Positions 56,201 to 64,000 of a DNA stretch of 64,000 nucleotides are shown here, piece after piece. The stretch comes from Mameliella sp. MMSF_3455 (lineage in GTDB: Bacteria; Pseudomonadota; Alphaproteobacteria; Rhodobacterales; Rhodobacteraceae): contig NZ_JASHJL010000003.1 in the NCBI RefSeq assembly GCF_030733205.1, positions 166,564 to 230,563 on the forward strand. Direction: 5' to 3'. The notes beneath the pieces were generated by a model. That model saw only the letters and a list, made by a program, of their open reading frames with translations. It did not search any database and was not told the DNA's origin. The translations under genes and the position numbers were made by a program. How positions within the stretch are numbered: position 1 is the first letter of the stretch; every line of letters starts with the position of its first letter.

Positions 56201-58653
56201 TGGACGTGTCGGAGGGCGAAAACACCCTGACCCTGCCGGTGACCGAGGATTGGGGCGCGGGTGTCTATGTGACCGCGCAGGTGATCCGCCCGATGGATGT
56301 GACCGCCGGCCAGAACCCGGCGCGCGCTCTTGGCCTGACCCATGCCAGCGTCGATCCCGGCGATGCGCAACTCAACGTCGGGTTCGACGCGCCTGCGGAA
56401 AGCGCCCCGCGCGGACCACTGACCGCCAAAGTCAGGATCGACAACGTGGCGCCGGGTGAACAGGCCCATGTCACCGTCGCCGCCGTCGATCTGGGAATCC
56501 TGAACCTGACCGGCTTTGACACACCCGACCCGGCGGACCATTACTTTGGCCAGCGTCGTCTGGGAGTCGAGATCCGCGACATCTATGGCCGTTTGATCGA
56601 CGGCATGAACGGCGCGATGGGCTCCGTGCGCTCTGGCGGTGACGGCGCAGCGGGCATGCGCCTGCAAAGCCCGCCTCCGACAGAGGCGACCGTCGCCTTC
56701 TTCTCCGGCCAGTTGCCGGTGGGTGAGGACGGCACCGTCGAGGTCAGCTTTGACATTCCCGATTTCAACGGCACCGTCCGGCTGATGGCCGTGGCCTGGT
56801 CGCCCAAGGGGGTCGGCTCTGCCGAGGCGGACGTGCTGGTCCGCGATCCGGTGGTGATCTCGGCCTCGTTGCCGCGGTTCCTGTCGCCGGGCGACGAAAG
56901 CCGCCTGCTGCTGGAACTGACCCATGCCAAGGGCGAGACCGGCAAGATGCCCCTGACCGTGACCGCCGATGGCGTGACGCTGGAGACCGGCGCCCTGCCA
57001 GCAAACGTCACGTTGGGAAAAGGCGAAAAGACCGCGCTGGAGGTCCCGCTGACCGCAAGCGCCGTGGGAGACCACAAGATCCAGATTGCCGTGATCACGC
57101 CAGATGGCCAGCGCCTGACCAAGGACCTGACGCTGGGCGTGCGCTCGAACGATCCTGACGTCGGCACCACCCGCCGCATCCAGTTGGCTGCGGGTCAGAC
57201 CTTTACGCTGGACAATCAGATCTTTGACGGATTGCGGCCTGCCGGGGCCTCGGCAATGGTCTCTGCCGGTCCGCTGGCGCGCTTCGATGTGCCGGGGATG
57301 TTGGCCTCGCTGGATCGCTATCCCTATGGCTGTACCGAGCAGGTGACATCGAAGGCACTGCCGCTGCTCTACATGTCCGCGATTGCCGAGCCTCTGGGCC
57401 TGGGCGACACCGACCGGATCGACCTGCGGATCGAGCAATCCATCGCGCAGGTGCTGACGCGGCAGGCATCCAACGGGGCCTTCGGGCTTTGGGGGGCATG
57501 GTCGGGGGATTTCTGGCTGGACGCCTATGTGACCGACTTCCTCAGCCGCGCCAAGGCGGCGGGCCACGAGGTGCCGGACACGGCCTGGCAGAACGCGCTC
57601 GACAATCTCAAGAACCGCATCGCCTATGCGCCCGACTTCGAAAATGGGGGTCAGGACATCGCCTATGCCCTGATGGTCCTGGCACGCGAGGGCGAGGCGG
57701 CGATGGGTGACCTGCGCTATTACGCGGACGAAAAGGCGGCGGATTTCGCCACCCCGCTGGCACAGGCGCAATTGGGTGCCGCGCTGGCCAGCTACGGCGA
57801 CCAGCCGCGCGCAGATGCGATGTTCGGCCGCGCCGCCGAGCGCCTGCTGGCCACGCCGGTGTCGACGAAACAGGGTTATCGCGACGACTACGGCAGTTCC
57901 TTGCGCGACGCAGCGGGCCTGCTGACCCTTGCGGTCGAGGCGCGGTCGGATCGGTTCGACCGTAACGACGTGGTGCGACGGATTTCCTCCGTCGATCGAC
58001 CGCTGTCGACCCAGGAAAAGGCCTGGGCGCTCTTGGCGGCACACGCGATGGTGCAGGATCCGACCGTTTCGGGGCTAGCCCTGAATGGCGAACCGCTGAC
58101 CGGCCCCTTCGTCCGCCGGATCGAGGCCGAGGGGCTGGAGCCGGTGGCCCTGACCAATACCTCCGACAAGCCGACCGACATCACCCTGACGACCCTTGGC
58201 AAGCCACTGGGCGCGACCGAGGCGACCGGCTACGGCTATGCGCTGACCCGCGAGTATTTCACGCTGGAAGGCGAGCCGGTGACAGAGATCCGAGCGGGCG
58301 ACCGCATGGTGGCGGTTCTTACGATCCGGCCTTCGGAAAAGACGGGCGCGCGGCTGATCCTCGACGATGCGCTGCCCGCGGGGTTCGAGATCGACAACCC
58401 CAGCCTGCTGCGCTCGGGCGACATCCGCGGGCTCGATTGGCTGGAACTGGCCAGCGCCGAACATACCGAATTCCGCGCGGACCGCTTCCTTGCCGCCATC
58501 AACCAGGAGTCAGACAAGCCGCTCAAACTGGCGTATATCCTGCGGGCGGTCTCTCCGGGCAGGTTCCACCATCCGGCAGCGCTGGTCGAAGACATGTACC
58601 GACCCGAGTACCGGGCGGTGACGGCCTCCGGCAAAGTGACGATCCTGCCATGA
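53227..58653 (+). CDS. Alpha-2-macroglobulin family protein with PAN/Apple domain
   Basis: An 1808-residue secreted protein. The signal peptide is FALGLAAALFGLSSAQA. An N-terminal PAN/Apple-like domain (about 25-90) holds CQQACLDAEGCIAFTF and CFPKT. Then follow the repeated macroglobulin domains, a bait-region-like Gly/Asp-rich part, and a thioester motif C1369-T-E-Q in DRYPYGCTEQVTSKALP. A complement-like helical barrel and receptor-like beta domains end the chain. Such proteins trap proteases in the periplasm, typically together with PBP1C, as here. An ATG at 53227 with AGGAG upstream is preferred to a TTG codon directly before it. It overlaps the next gene by ATGA. Confidence 0.94.
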   Translation: MRRFALGLAAALFGLSSAQAQETMPDRRYVVTRDIDYVGKDLQELFDTTLDACQQACLDAEGCIAFTFNSRTNACFPKTEVTDRAAYEGAVSGRVVTTPPDVLARAETRREDLDFLRDADFDRARAEAMDLAVRHGGGQWTVRALLDAATRARDEGNLRDAIHWTGAALAQNDDPALWLQYGQWSSDYLREVQGADKRKYGRRAFLASINAYLRAGADAQRITALYDLARALEADKRGRLMIPALRLAESIGPRADVSALLDDAIGKYGFRVDDHVVEADSAAPRICASFNEPLVRVGQDYAPYVKLPDPRLAVVQDDERICVTGVEHGSRYTITFRAGLPAKSGEELIRDVPITAYVSDRTPTLSFPGRAYVLPRTADAGIPIDTVNLDEVDLILRRVSDRNLVRAIQENYFGRPLGRYDENYFARDVAEEIWTGTGVVENRLNADMMTRLPMGEVLGDLPAGIYALTAAVPDPKRGEGRRATQWFILSDIGLTTLQGTDGLTVFARDLGDASPMAGLEVSLVAEANRVLETVTTDADGVARFAPGLLRGKGGTAPALVMAKRGEEDLAFLSLTDPAFDLSDRGVAGRAPAGPLDAFVATDRGVYRAGDEVNVTALLRDAQAEAVRDVPLTAVLTRPDGVEYSRHISDGGDAGGHVFTLPLGPTVPRGTWRLAVYADPKGEALSSDTLLVEDFVPERIDFDLSLPEGPINPLSPPLLEVDARYLFGAPGADLDIEGELRLSTGARLDAFPGYRFGRHDDNALTRIESFAADLTTDVDGAAQLTLPMPDIDPKGRPMTATATLRLSEASGRPVERLISRSVAPPTPMIGIKPAAKEFAEGAEARFDVIAVGPDLRPQAMKVSWQVNRVRTRYQWYQNYGNWYWEPMTTRETVAKGNGTLGADPLKIAAEVDWGQYEVVVERADGTYLAASMGFSAGWYAPADAADAPDMLELSLDKPAYQPGDSATLRMVPRYAGKALVTVLADRVISMQAVDVSEGENTLTLPVTEDWGAGVYVTAQVIRPMDVTAGQNPARALGLTHASVDPGDAQLNVGFDAPAESAPRGPLTAKVRIDNVAPGEQAHVTVAAVDLGILNLTGFDTPDPADHYFGQRRLGVEIRDIYGRLIDGMNGAMGSVRSGGDGAAGMRLQSPPPTEATVAFFSGQLPVGEDGTVEVSFDIPDFNGTVRLMAVAWSPKGVGSAEADVLVRDPVVISASLPRFLSPGDESRLLLELTHAKGETGKMPLTVTADGVTLETGALPANVTLGKGEKTALEVPLTASAVGDHKIQIAVITPDGQRLTKDLTLGVRSNDPDVGTTRRIQLAAGQTFTLDNQIFDGLRPAGASAMVSAGPLARFDVPGMLASLDRYPYGCTEQVTSKALPLLYMSAIAEPLGLGDTDRIDLRIEQSIAQVLTRQASNGAFGLWGAWSGDFWLDAYVTDFLSRAKAAGHEVPDTAWQNALDNLKNRIAYAPDFENGGQDIAYALMVLAREGEAAMGDLRYYADEKAADFATPLAQAQLGAALASYGDQPRADAMFGRAAERLLATPVSTKQGYRDDYGSSLRDAAGLLTLAVEARSDRFDRNDVVRRISSVDRPLSTQEKAWALLAAHAMVQDPTVSGLALNGEPLTGPFVRRIEAEGLEPVALTNTSDKPTDITLTTLGKPLGATEATGYGYALTREYFTLEGEPVTEIRAGDRMVAVLTIRPSEKTGARLILDDALPAGFEIDNPSLLRSGDIRGLDWLELASAEHTEFRADRFLAAINQESDKPLKLAYILRAVSPGRFHHPAALVEDMYRPEYRAVTASGKVTILP

Positions 58654-59204
58654 GCGGCGAAACGGTAGCAACGATCCACTGGCGGGCGCTGGATCGCGAC
58701 GGAGAGGACAAGTGCCGCCTGGCGCGGCTGGACCAGGGATGGATGCTGGTGGGTCATGCGCGGTTCCGCGATGCCACCGGCTGGGCCGCACTGGATTACG
58801 TGATCCGCGTCGGCGCGGACTGGTGCACCACCAGTGCCGACATCACGGGGGAATACGGCGGCGATGCGGTTGCGCTGCGTCTTGCACGGGGTGAGGACGG
58901 TTGGACCGTGAACGAGGATCCGCGCCCCGACCTGTCCGCAGCCGAGGACGTGGACCTGGCCTTTACCCCCGCGACCAACCTGATGCCGCTCAACCGCGTG
59001 CCAGAGGTCGGGCGGCTGGAGACGACCTCGGCCTGGCTGCGCTTTCCCGGCCCACAGGTGACGCCGCTGACACAGGCCTATACCCGGGAACGCGGCGGAC
59101 TGGTACGTTACGAGGCGCAGGAAACCGGCTTCGAAACCCACCTTTCCGTCGACACTCACGGCTTTGTCACCCGTTACCCGGGCCTCTGGGAGGCGGACGT
59201 GTGA
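58650..59204 (+). CDS. Putative glycolipid-binding domain protein (DUF1089-like)
   Basis: A 184-residue protein coupled to the macroglobulin gene (ATGA) and to pbpC (GTGA). Its features match the PF06475-type putative glycolipid-binding family: IHWRALDRDGEDKCRL at the start, GWAALDYVIRVGADWCTT, EDVDLAFTPATNLMPLNRV, YEAQETGFETHLSVDTHGFVTRYPGLWE. No signal peptide or membrane segment is seen, so it looks cytoplasmic. Its role between two envelope genes is unknown. Confidence 0.78.
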   Translation: MSGETVATIHWRALDRDGEDKCRLARLDQGWMLVGHARFRDATGWAALDYVIRVGADWCTTSADITGEYGGDAVALRLARGEDGWTVNEDPRPDLSAAEDVDLAFTPATNLMPLNRVPEVGRLETTSAWLRFPGPQVTPLTQAYTRERGGLVRYEAQETGFETHLSVDTHGFVTRYPGLWEADV

Positions 59205-61222
59205 AACGGCTTGTCGTTCTCGTCGTGCTGCTGTGGTCGGCGGCCTTCGCGCGCGACCGGTTCGACGACTTCATCGACGCCACGGACACTCCGGTGCTGG
59301 TGCACGCAACCTCGCCAGAGGTGCGGGACCGCAACGGACATCTTCTGCGCGCCTATACGATCGAAAACGGTCTCTGGCGGATGGAGGTTTCTCCGGACCA
59401 GGTCGATCCGCTGTTCTTTCAAATGCTGGTCGCCTACGAGGACAAGCGTTTTTACACCCACCCCGGTGTCGATCTGCGTGCCACCCTGCGCGCCGCCGGA
59501 CAGGCGATCCGGCATGGAGAGATCGTGTCGGGCGCCTCGACCCTGACGATGCAGGTGGCGCGACTGCTGGAGGACGGAACCACGGGGCAATGGCGCGGCA
59601 AGCTGCGGCAGATGCGACTGGCGCTGGCGCTGGAACGCCGTCTGGACAAGCAAGATATCCTGGCCCTGTACCTGCGGCTTGCGCCCTATGGCGGCAACGT
59701 CGAGGGACTGCGGGCGGCCTCGTTGATCTGGCTGGGCAAAGAGCCGGCGCGGCTGACACCGGCCGAGGCGGCGCTGCTGGTCTCGCTGCCGCAGGCCCCC
59801 GAGAGCCGCCGTCCTGACCGCCACCCAGAGGTGGCGCGGAACGCCCGCAACCGCGTGTTGCAGCGCATGGCCGGCGCCGGTGTGATCCCGATCGAGGCGG
59901 CGGAATCCGACAGCCTTGATCCGGCACCGCTGGGCCGTCAGCCGATGCCGCAACTGGCCCCGCATATGGCCGACCGGGCCGTGGCGACGGGACCGGGCCG
60001 CCACGACCTGACCCTTGACCGCGATTTGCAGGCCGGGCTGGAGGACCTTGCCCGGCGGTACATGGCGGGCCGGGGTGAAAAGCTGTCGGTTGCACTGGTG
60101 CTTGCCGATCACCAGAGCGGTGAGATCCTCGCCTCGGTCGGGTCCAAGGATTATACCGACATGGCTGCGCAGGGTTTCGTCGACATGGCCACGGCGCAGC
60201 GCTCGCCCGGTTCGACGCTGAAACCACTGGTCTACGGGCTGGTCTTCGATCGTGGTCTGGCCCATCCCGAAACCCTGATCCTCGACACGCCGATCCAGTT
60301 CGGCACCTATGCGCCGCAGAATTTCGACGGCAAGTATCGGGGCGAGTTGCCCGTGCGGCGGGCGCTGCAACTGTCGCTGAACATCCCGGTCGTCCGCCTG
60401 ACAGAGGCGTTGGGCCCGGCGCATCTGATGGCTGCGCTGGAACGGTCGATGGTCGACCCGGGCGTACAGGGCGGTGCGCCGGGGCTGGCGCTGGCGCTGG
60501 GCGGCGTGGGCCTGACGCTGGAGGAGATGGTGCAGCTGTATGCGGCGCTGGCGCGCGGCGGCGAGGCGTTGCCGCTGCGGTGGCGGGTCGGAGAGAACCC
60601 GGACAACGCACTGTCGCAGCGCGTCCTCAGCCGCACCAGTGCCTGGCAGGTCGGCAACATCCTTGCCGATCTGGTGCCGCCCCCCTCGGCGGGACCGCCG
60701 GGGCGGGTGGCCTACAAGACGGGCACCTCATACGGGCACCGCGATGCTTGGGCGCTGGGCTGGACCGGACAGCATGTGGCCGGTGTCTGGATTGGGCGGC
60801 CCGATGGCACGCCCGTGCCCGGCGCCTTTGGCGGCGACCTCGCAGCGCCGCTTTTGTTCGAGGCGCTGGGCCGGGTCGAAAGCCGGTTTGAACCCTTGCC
60901 CCCGCCGCCACCTGAGACGCTGCTGGTCAGCCGTGCGCAATTGCCCGAAACGTTGCAGCGGTTCGGCCCGCGCGACACGGTGGCCGAGTTGAAACTGACC
61001 TTCCCGCCAGAGGGCGCGCGGCTGGCCTCCACCGGGCTGGGGGTGCCGATCAAGCTGCGCGGCGGTGTGCCGCCCTACACGCTGCTGGCCGATGGCGCCG
61101 TTCTGGCGACCGGCTTGCAAAGGCCCGAGTTCTTTGCCCCGCTGGAGGGGCCGGGGTTCACCACCCTGTCGGTGATCGACGCACAGGGCGCCGCAGGACG
61201 AGTGTCGATCGAACTGCGGTGA
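59201..61222 (+). CDS. pbpC: Penicillin-binding protein 1C
   Basis: A 673-residue bifunctional peptidoglycan synthase. A GTG start overlaps the previous stop. One N-terminal membrane segment (LVVLVVLLWSAAFA). The GT51 transglycosylase domain has E80 in VAYEDKRFYTHPGVD. The transpeptidase has the Ser motif RSPGSTLKPL, and the KTG motif is KTGTSYGH. The C-terminal PbpC-type beta domain (from about 585, LTFPPEGARLASTGLGVPIKLRGG) is present. PbpC is paired with alpha-2-macroglobulin in many bacteria, where it may repair the wall after attack. Confidence 0.96.
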   Translation: MKRLVVLVVLLWSAAFARDRFDDFIDATDTPVLVHATSPEVRDRNGHLLRAYTIENGLWRMEVSPDQVDPLFFQMLVAYEDKRFYTHPGVDLRATLRAAGQAIRHGEIVSGASTLTMQVARLLEDGTTGQWRGKLRQMRLALALERRLDKQDILALYLRLAPYGGNVEGLRAASLIWLGKEPARLTPAEAALLVSLPQAPESRRPDRHPEVARNARNRVLQRMAGAGVIPIEAAESDSLDPAPLGRQPMPQLAPHMADRAVATGPGRHDLTLDRDLQAGLEDLARRYMAGRGEKLSVALVLADHQSGEILASVGSKDYTDMAAQGFVDMATAQRSPGSTLKPLVYGLVFDRGLAHPETLILDTPIQFGTYAPQNFDGKYRGELPVRRALQLSLNIPVVRLTEALGPAHLMAALERSMVDPGVQGGAPGLALALGGVGLTLEEMVQLYAALARGGEALPLRWRVGENPDNALSQRVLSRTSAWQVGNILADLVPPPSAGPPGRVAYKTGTSYGHRDAWALGWTGQHVAGVWIGRPDGTPVPGAFGGDLAAPLLFEALGRVESRFEPLPPPPPETLLVSRAQLPETLQRFGPRDTVAELKLTFPPEGARLASTGLGVPIKLRGGVPPYTLLADGAVLATGLQRPEFFAPLEGPGFTTLSVIDAQGAAGRVSIELR

Positions 61223-61420
61223 CTTTGCCTGCCCGCGGCGTCCCCCAAGGGTATTTGCCTGTCCATGGGGAGACAGGGGAACGTCTGCCAACGGTCAGGC
61301 TTGGACGTCGGTGTGATTCGGCGAAGCCTTGCCATCCGATTCGGATCGCCAAATCGCCGCGCACAAAACGGTGTTGGCGTGCTAGAAACACTCAAAAGGT
61401 CCGAGCAGACGGAGAAAAAC

Positions 61421-62833
61421 ATGGCACGGATGCTGTGGCGACTGGCATTGACCGCCGTCCTCCCGTTTTTCGCAGGCATGGCGCAGGCGGCGCAGATCAC
61501 CCTGTCGGAAGGGCAGGAAATGGGCTGTTGGCTGCGCATTGACGGTGAGATCGTCAGTGGCGATGCCGAGGCATTGCGTGCCATTCTGAAAGACATGCCC
61601 GATCCCGACGGTCCCAGCCCGGTGGGGCGCCGCATCTGCCTGGACAGTCCGGGCGGTTCGCTGATCGAGGTGGTGCGCATGGCGGATATCGTCAAGGCAG
61701 AGTTCCTGGGCACGGCCATTGCAGAGGGGGCCACCTGCGAAAGCACCTGCGCCCTGTTGTTCCTGTCGGGGCGCTTTTCCCATCCGGAATCGGATGGCGA
61801 CGCCATTCCCGACCGCGTCCTGCACCCGCGCGGGACGCTTGGCTTTCACGCGCCGGCGCTGGTTGAGGAAGATCGCAGCTATAGCCGGGACGAGGTCAAC
61901 GAGGCCTATGCACAGGCTTTGGGCAGCATGGGCGAGGTGTTGCGCGTCACCTCGGATATCCCCGAGTCGCTGTTCCTGACGATCCTCAACACGCCGGCCG
62001 GCGACATGAGTTACGTCGAGACCGTGGAACAGGCGGCGCGCTGGCAGATCGAGGTCGCTCCGGTGTCCCTGACGGCCTCGGACATCGAATCCTCGCTGCG
62101 GTTTGCCTGTCTGAACGGTGATGGCGGCATGCTGGATGAGCGCGCCTCGGACAGCTATCTGTATGGCTCTGCCAATCTGCCCTTCACCTATGGCAACCTT
62201 GGGCCGGACCGGGCGCAGGTGACGTCGCGCGGTGGGTTCCGGGCCCGGGACAAGACAAATTGCGAGATGACCTTGAGGGCCGATGGCGATCCGCTGGACC
62301 GGATCGGCTATCTGGTGATGGACGGGGCGGGCGCAAACGAGGTCTCGCGGCGCGAGGTCTATCCCTACATGTTCCACGATCCGCGGCTGCCGCTGTCCGC
62401 GCTGCCGGTGGCGCGCAGCCCGGCCGAAACCGGCGAACAGATCTTCTTCGCGGCGATTCAGGACGCGGCCCGGGCCGAGCTGTCCGAGGTCGAGATCAAG
62501 TCCTGCTGGTTGCTGAGCCCCGAGGCGCGGATCGTGAACGTCAGTGAATACGTCAACCTGCGTGGCGGTCCCGGGTTCGAGGCCGAGGTGCTGCGGCAGG
62601 TGCCGCTGGGCGAAAAGGTGCGCGTGATCGCCACGCAGGATCTGCGCACGCCCGAAGGCGGTGACCGGGCGCGCAGTTGCATGAAGGCCTGCAACGACCT
62701 GGCGCTGGATAACGGCGACGCAGAGCTGCGGGCCCGGGTGGACCGCTGCATCGAGGACAATGTCTTTTGGTACGAAATCCGCGATGGATCGGGCACGGCC
62801 GGTTTCGTCAGCCGCAAATTCCTCGCGGATTGA
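61421..62833 (+). CDS. Secreted ClpP-fold protein with C-terminal SH3-like domain
   Basis: A 470-residue exported protein. The signal peptide is LALTAVLPFFAGMAQA. A ClpP/S49-like domain (about 25-210) contains ICLDSPGGSLIEVVRMADIV, then GATCESTCALLFLSG, a Ser at the nucleophile position framed by two Cys (C-x-S-x-C), and LGFHAPAL with a candidate His. The middle part (about 220-390) is unrecognised. An SH3_3-like domain (NVSEYVNLRGGPGFEAEVLRQVPLGEKVRV) and a Cys-rich tail end the chain. CGTGCTAG (61378-61385) lies 36 bases upstream. It is followed by a paralogue, forming a tandem pair. Confidence 0.78.
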   Translation: MARMLWRLALTAVLPFFAGMAQAAQITLSEGQEMGCWLRIDGEIVSGDAEALRAILKDMPDPDGPSPVGRRICLDSPGGSLIEVVRMADIVKAEFLGTAIAEGATCESTCALLFLSGRFSHPESDGDAIPDRVLHPRGTLGFHAPALVEEDRSYSRDEVNEAYAQALGSMGEVLRVTSDIPESLFLTILNTPAGDMSYVETVEQAARWQIEVAPVSLTASDIESSLRFACLNGDGGMLDERASDSYLYGSANLPFTYGNLGPDRAQVTSRGGFRARDKTNCEMTLRADGDPLDRIGYLVMDGAGANEVSRREVYPYMFHDPRLPLSALPVARSPAETGEQIFFAAIQDAARAELSEVEIKSCWLLSPEARIVNVSEYVNLRGGPGFEAEVLRQVPLGEKVRVIATQDLRTPEGGDRARSCMKACNDLALDNGDAELRARVDRCIEDNVFWYEIRDGSGTAGFVSRKFLAD

Positions 62834-62932
62834 GCGGGTTCCCCGGCCGTCGCGCGACAGGGCAGTCCCGTCTTCGTCCGGGGCCGGAGCCGTGCTAGCC
62901 TTTCGGCCGTATTCCCCGGCACGGGCCCCGAT

Positions 62933-64000
62933 ATGATCAGCACACTTCGCCTCCTCCTCGCAGTCATTTGGCTGTGTTCGCTGGTCGGGGGTCAACCCGC
63001 CTCGGCAGCGACGATCATCCGGGGTGGAGACCCGATCATGGGCTGCCGAATCTCGATCGAGGGACAAATCGAGGAGGGGGATGCTGATGCCCTGCGCGTG
63101 TTGCTGGACGAGATCGGCTTTACCGCCGATTATTCACCGGTCGGGCGCCGCATCTGCCTGGACTCGTCCGGTGGACGGCTGCGCGAGGCACTGGCGATGG
63201 CCGACCTGATTGGCGAGTGGGCCTATGGCACCGCCGTGCCCGGCGGCGCGGCCTGCGAAAGCGCCTGCGCCATCGTTTTCATTGCAGGCCGCTACCGCCA
63301 TCCCGAGGCGGGCGGCGCCCATAGCAGTGACAGGCTGCTGCATCCTCGGGGCAAGCTGGGCTTTCATGCCCCCTCTCTGCTGCTGGGGGATCGGGCCTAC
63401 ACGCGGGAGGAGGTCGATACCGCCTATGCCATCGCGCTTGACAGCATGGCGGGGGTGTTGCGGCACCGCGCAGACATGGGCACCGCGATCCCGGATTCCC
63501 TGTTCCTGGCGCTGCTGGGCACCCCGCCTTTCGAGATGGCCTATGTCAAGACGGTTGGCCAGGCCGCGCAATGGGAGATCGCGGTGGCACCGGTCGCCTT
63601 TCCGGGTGGCAATGCGCAACAGGCGCTTTCGCACCTCTGCTGGCACGTCGATTCCGGGCTGATCGACTATCCACTGCGCCCGCCACTGCAGCTTCTGGAC
63701 TTCACCTACGAAGAGATCGACGACAGATCGCTTTATGCCCTCAGCAACAGCACCTTTCGATACGAGGGTTCTGCCCGGTGCGAATTGCGTGTCTACGGTG
63801 ACAACGGGCCGGTCCAGGCGATGGGCGCGGCCAGCTATACCGGCGGCGCCACGGATCAGTCTGTCAGCGGCTGGGCCTTTCCCTACATGCTCTACCCGTC
63901 CGGGACGTTGATAGCCGATCTGCCGGTCTGGACCGAAGGAGATGCCGCGCATGTCGATACCTTCTTCCGCGCAGTGCGCGACCCGGGATCTGCCGTGGGC
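62933..64000 (+). CDS. Secreted ClpP-fold paralogue, partial at right edge
   Basis: A paralogue of the preceding gene; 356 codons are visible and the frame is open at the window end. The signal peptide is LLLAVIWLCSLVGGQPASA. Matching blocks are VGRRICLDSSGGRLREALAMADLI, GAACESACAIVFIAG (the C-x-S-x-C Ser again), LHPRGKLGFHAPSL and AYVKTVGQAAQWEIAVAPV. The order and spacing repeat those of the first copy, with changes in about half of the positions. CGTGCTAG (62891-62898) lies 35 bases upstream, at almost the same distance as in the first copy. Whether it also has an SH3-like end is not visible. Confidence 0.77.
   Translation, partial: MISTLRLLLAVIWLCSLVGGQPASAATIIRGGDPIMGCRISIEGQIEEGDADALRVLLDEIGFTADYSPVGRRICLDSSGGRLREALAMADLIGEWAYGTAVPGGAACESACAIVFIAGRYRHPEAGGAHSSDRLLHPRGKLGFHAPSLLLGDRAYTREEVDTAYAIALDSMAGVLRHRADMGTAIPDSLFLALLGTPPFEMAYVKTVGQAAQWEIAVAPVAFPGGNAQQALSHLCWHVDSGLIDYPLRPPLQLLDFTYEEIDDRSLYALSNSTFRYEGSARCELRVYGDNGPVQAMGAASYTGGATDQSVSGWAFPYMLYPSGTLIADLPVWTEGDAAHVDTFFRAVRDPGSAVG

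Noticed and set aside
53071..58044. A 1657-codon open frame antisense to the macroglobulin gene
   Set aside because: Long antisense frames are expected in GC-rich DNA. Its residues are biased to Arg, Gln, His and Gly without domains, while the plus strand encodes a clear family protein.
61215..61275. A fifth copy of the intergenic repeat (AAGGGTATTTGCC)
   Set aside because: Only GGTATTT is shared; the hairpin and the AGAAG tail are missing.
61382..63067. A 561-codon antisense frame over the two ClpP-like genes
   Set aside because: The plus-strand genes have signal peptides, ribosome-binding sites and paralogy with each other; the antisense frame has none.

Overview
The window is a chromosomal segment of a GC-rich alphaproteobacterium. 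Protein styles and gene order point to the Rhodobacteraceae (Roseobacter group). Signs are a compact fliL/fliF/fliP flagellar block with a CtrA-like box, a TIGR02302-type giant protein next to lysA, and a tesA/ybbA/ybbP-like trio. Genes are dense, often overlapping by ATGA or GTGA, and no tRNA, rRNA, CRISPR array, integrase or transposase was found. This assignment is inferred from content, not from a marker comparison.

Layout. 1-2.5 kb: a PfkB-family kinase cut by the window edge, glutamyl-tRNA synthetase and a gamma-glutamylcyclotransferase-like protein. 2.5-7.8 kb: an Fe-S type Rrf2 regulator with an FNR-like box, then a tandem glycine riboswitch and gcvT-gcvH-gcvP. 7.8-16.1 kb: a GST with a divergent YafY-type regulator, an inositol-monophosphatase-family enzyme, an ABC exporter pair divergent from a TesA-like esterase, a geranylgeranyl-reductase-family flavoprotein and a Tat-dependent L,D-transpeptidase. 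16.3-21.4 kb: flagellar genes (MotE-like, a small membrane protein and FliL leftward; FliF, FliH-like, FliN and FliP rightward). 21.5-31.1 kb: aldose epimerase, TrhO, an Hsp70-like protein, the NAD salvage pair pncA-pncB, a solute-binding/VWA protein, and hisC-tyrA-extensin-like. 31.1-34.4 kb: flotillin with an NfeD/YqiJ-like partner, then a 755-base gene-poor and structure-rich stretch. 34.4-42.2 kb: TlpA, argH, a mini-lipoprotein, DUF2834, an SDR, lysA, the TIGR02302 protein and ArfB. 42.3-50.5 kb: a mini-ORF with a full-length anti-SD match and a terminator, YhhQ with a possible preQ1 element, a phytase-like esterase, MepA, an MFS protein, a thioesterase, YggT, RecQ and YaaA. 50.5-64 kb: a hybrid histidine kinase with one pseudo-receiver, then alpha-2-macroglobulin, a glycolipid-binding-like protein and PBP1C, then two tandem secreted ClpP-fold paralogues, the second cut by the window end.

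Common themes are cell-envelope maintenance (two peptidoglycan enzymes, PBP1C/macroglobulin, flotillin), one-carbon and nitrogen metabolism under riboswitch control, and motility. The least explained pieces are: (i) an 18-codon ORF with a 15-17 base match to the 16S 3' tail, followed by an intrinsic terminator just before the ribosome-rescue gene arfB; (ii) the 33.6-34.4 kb stretch with several hairpins, a (TC)10 tract and a terminator; (iii) a four-copy same-orientation intergenic repeat that in one copy supplies the ribosome-binding site of gcvP; (iv) the tandem CxSxC ClpP-like secreted proteins.
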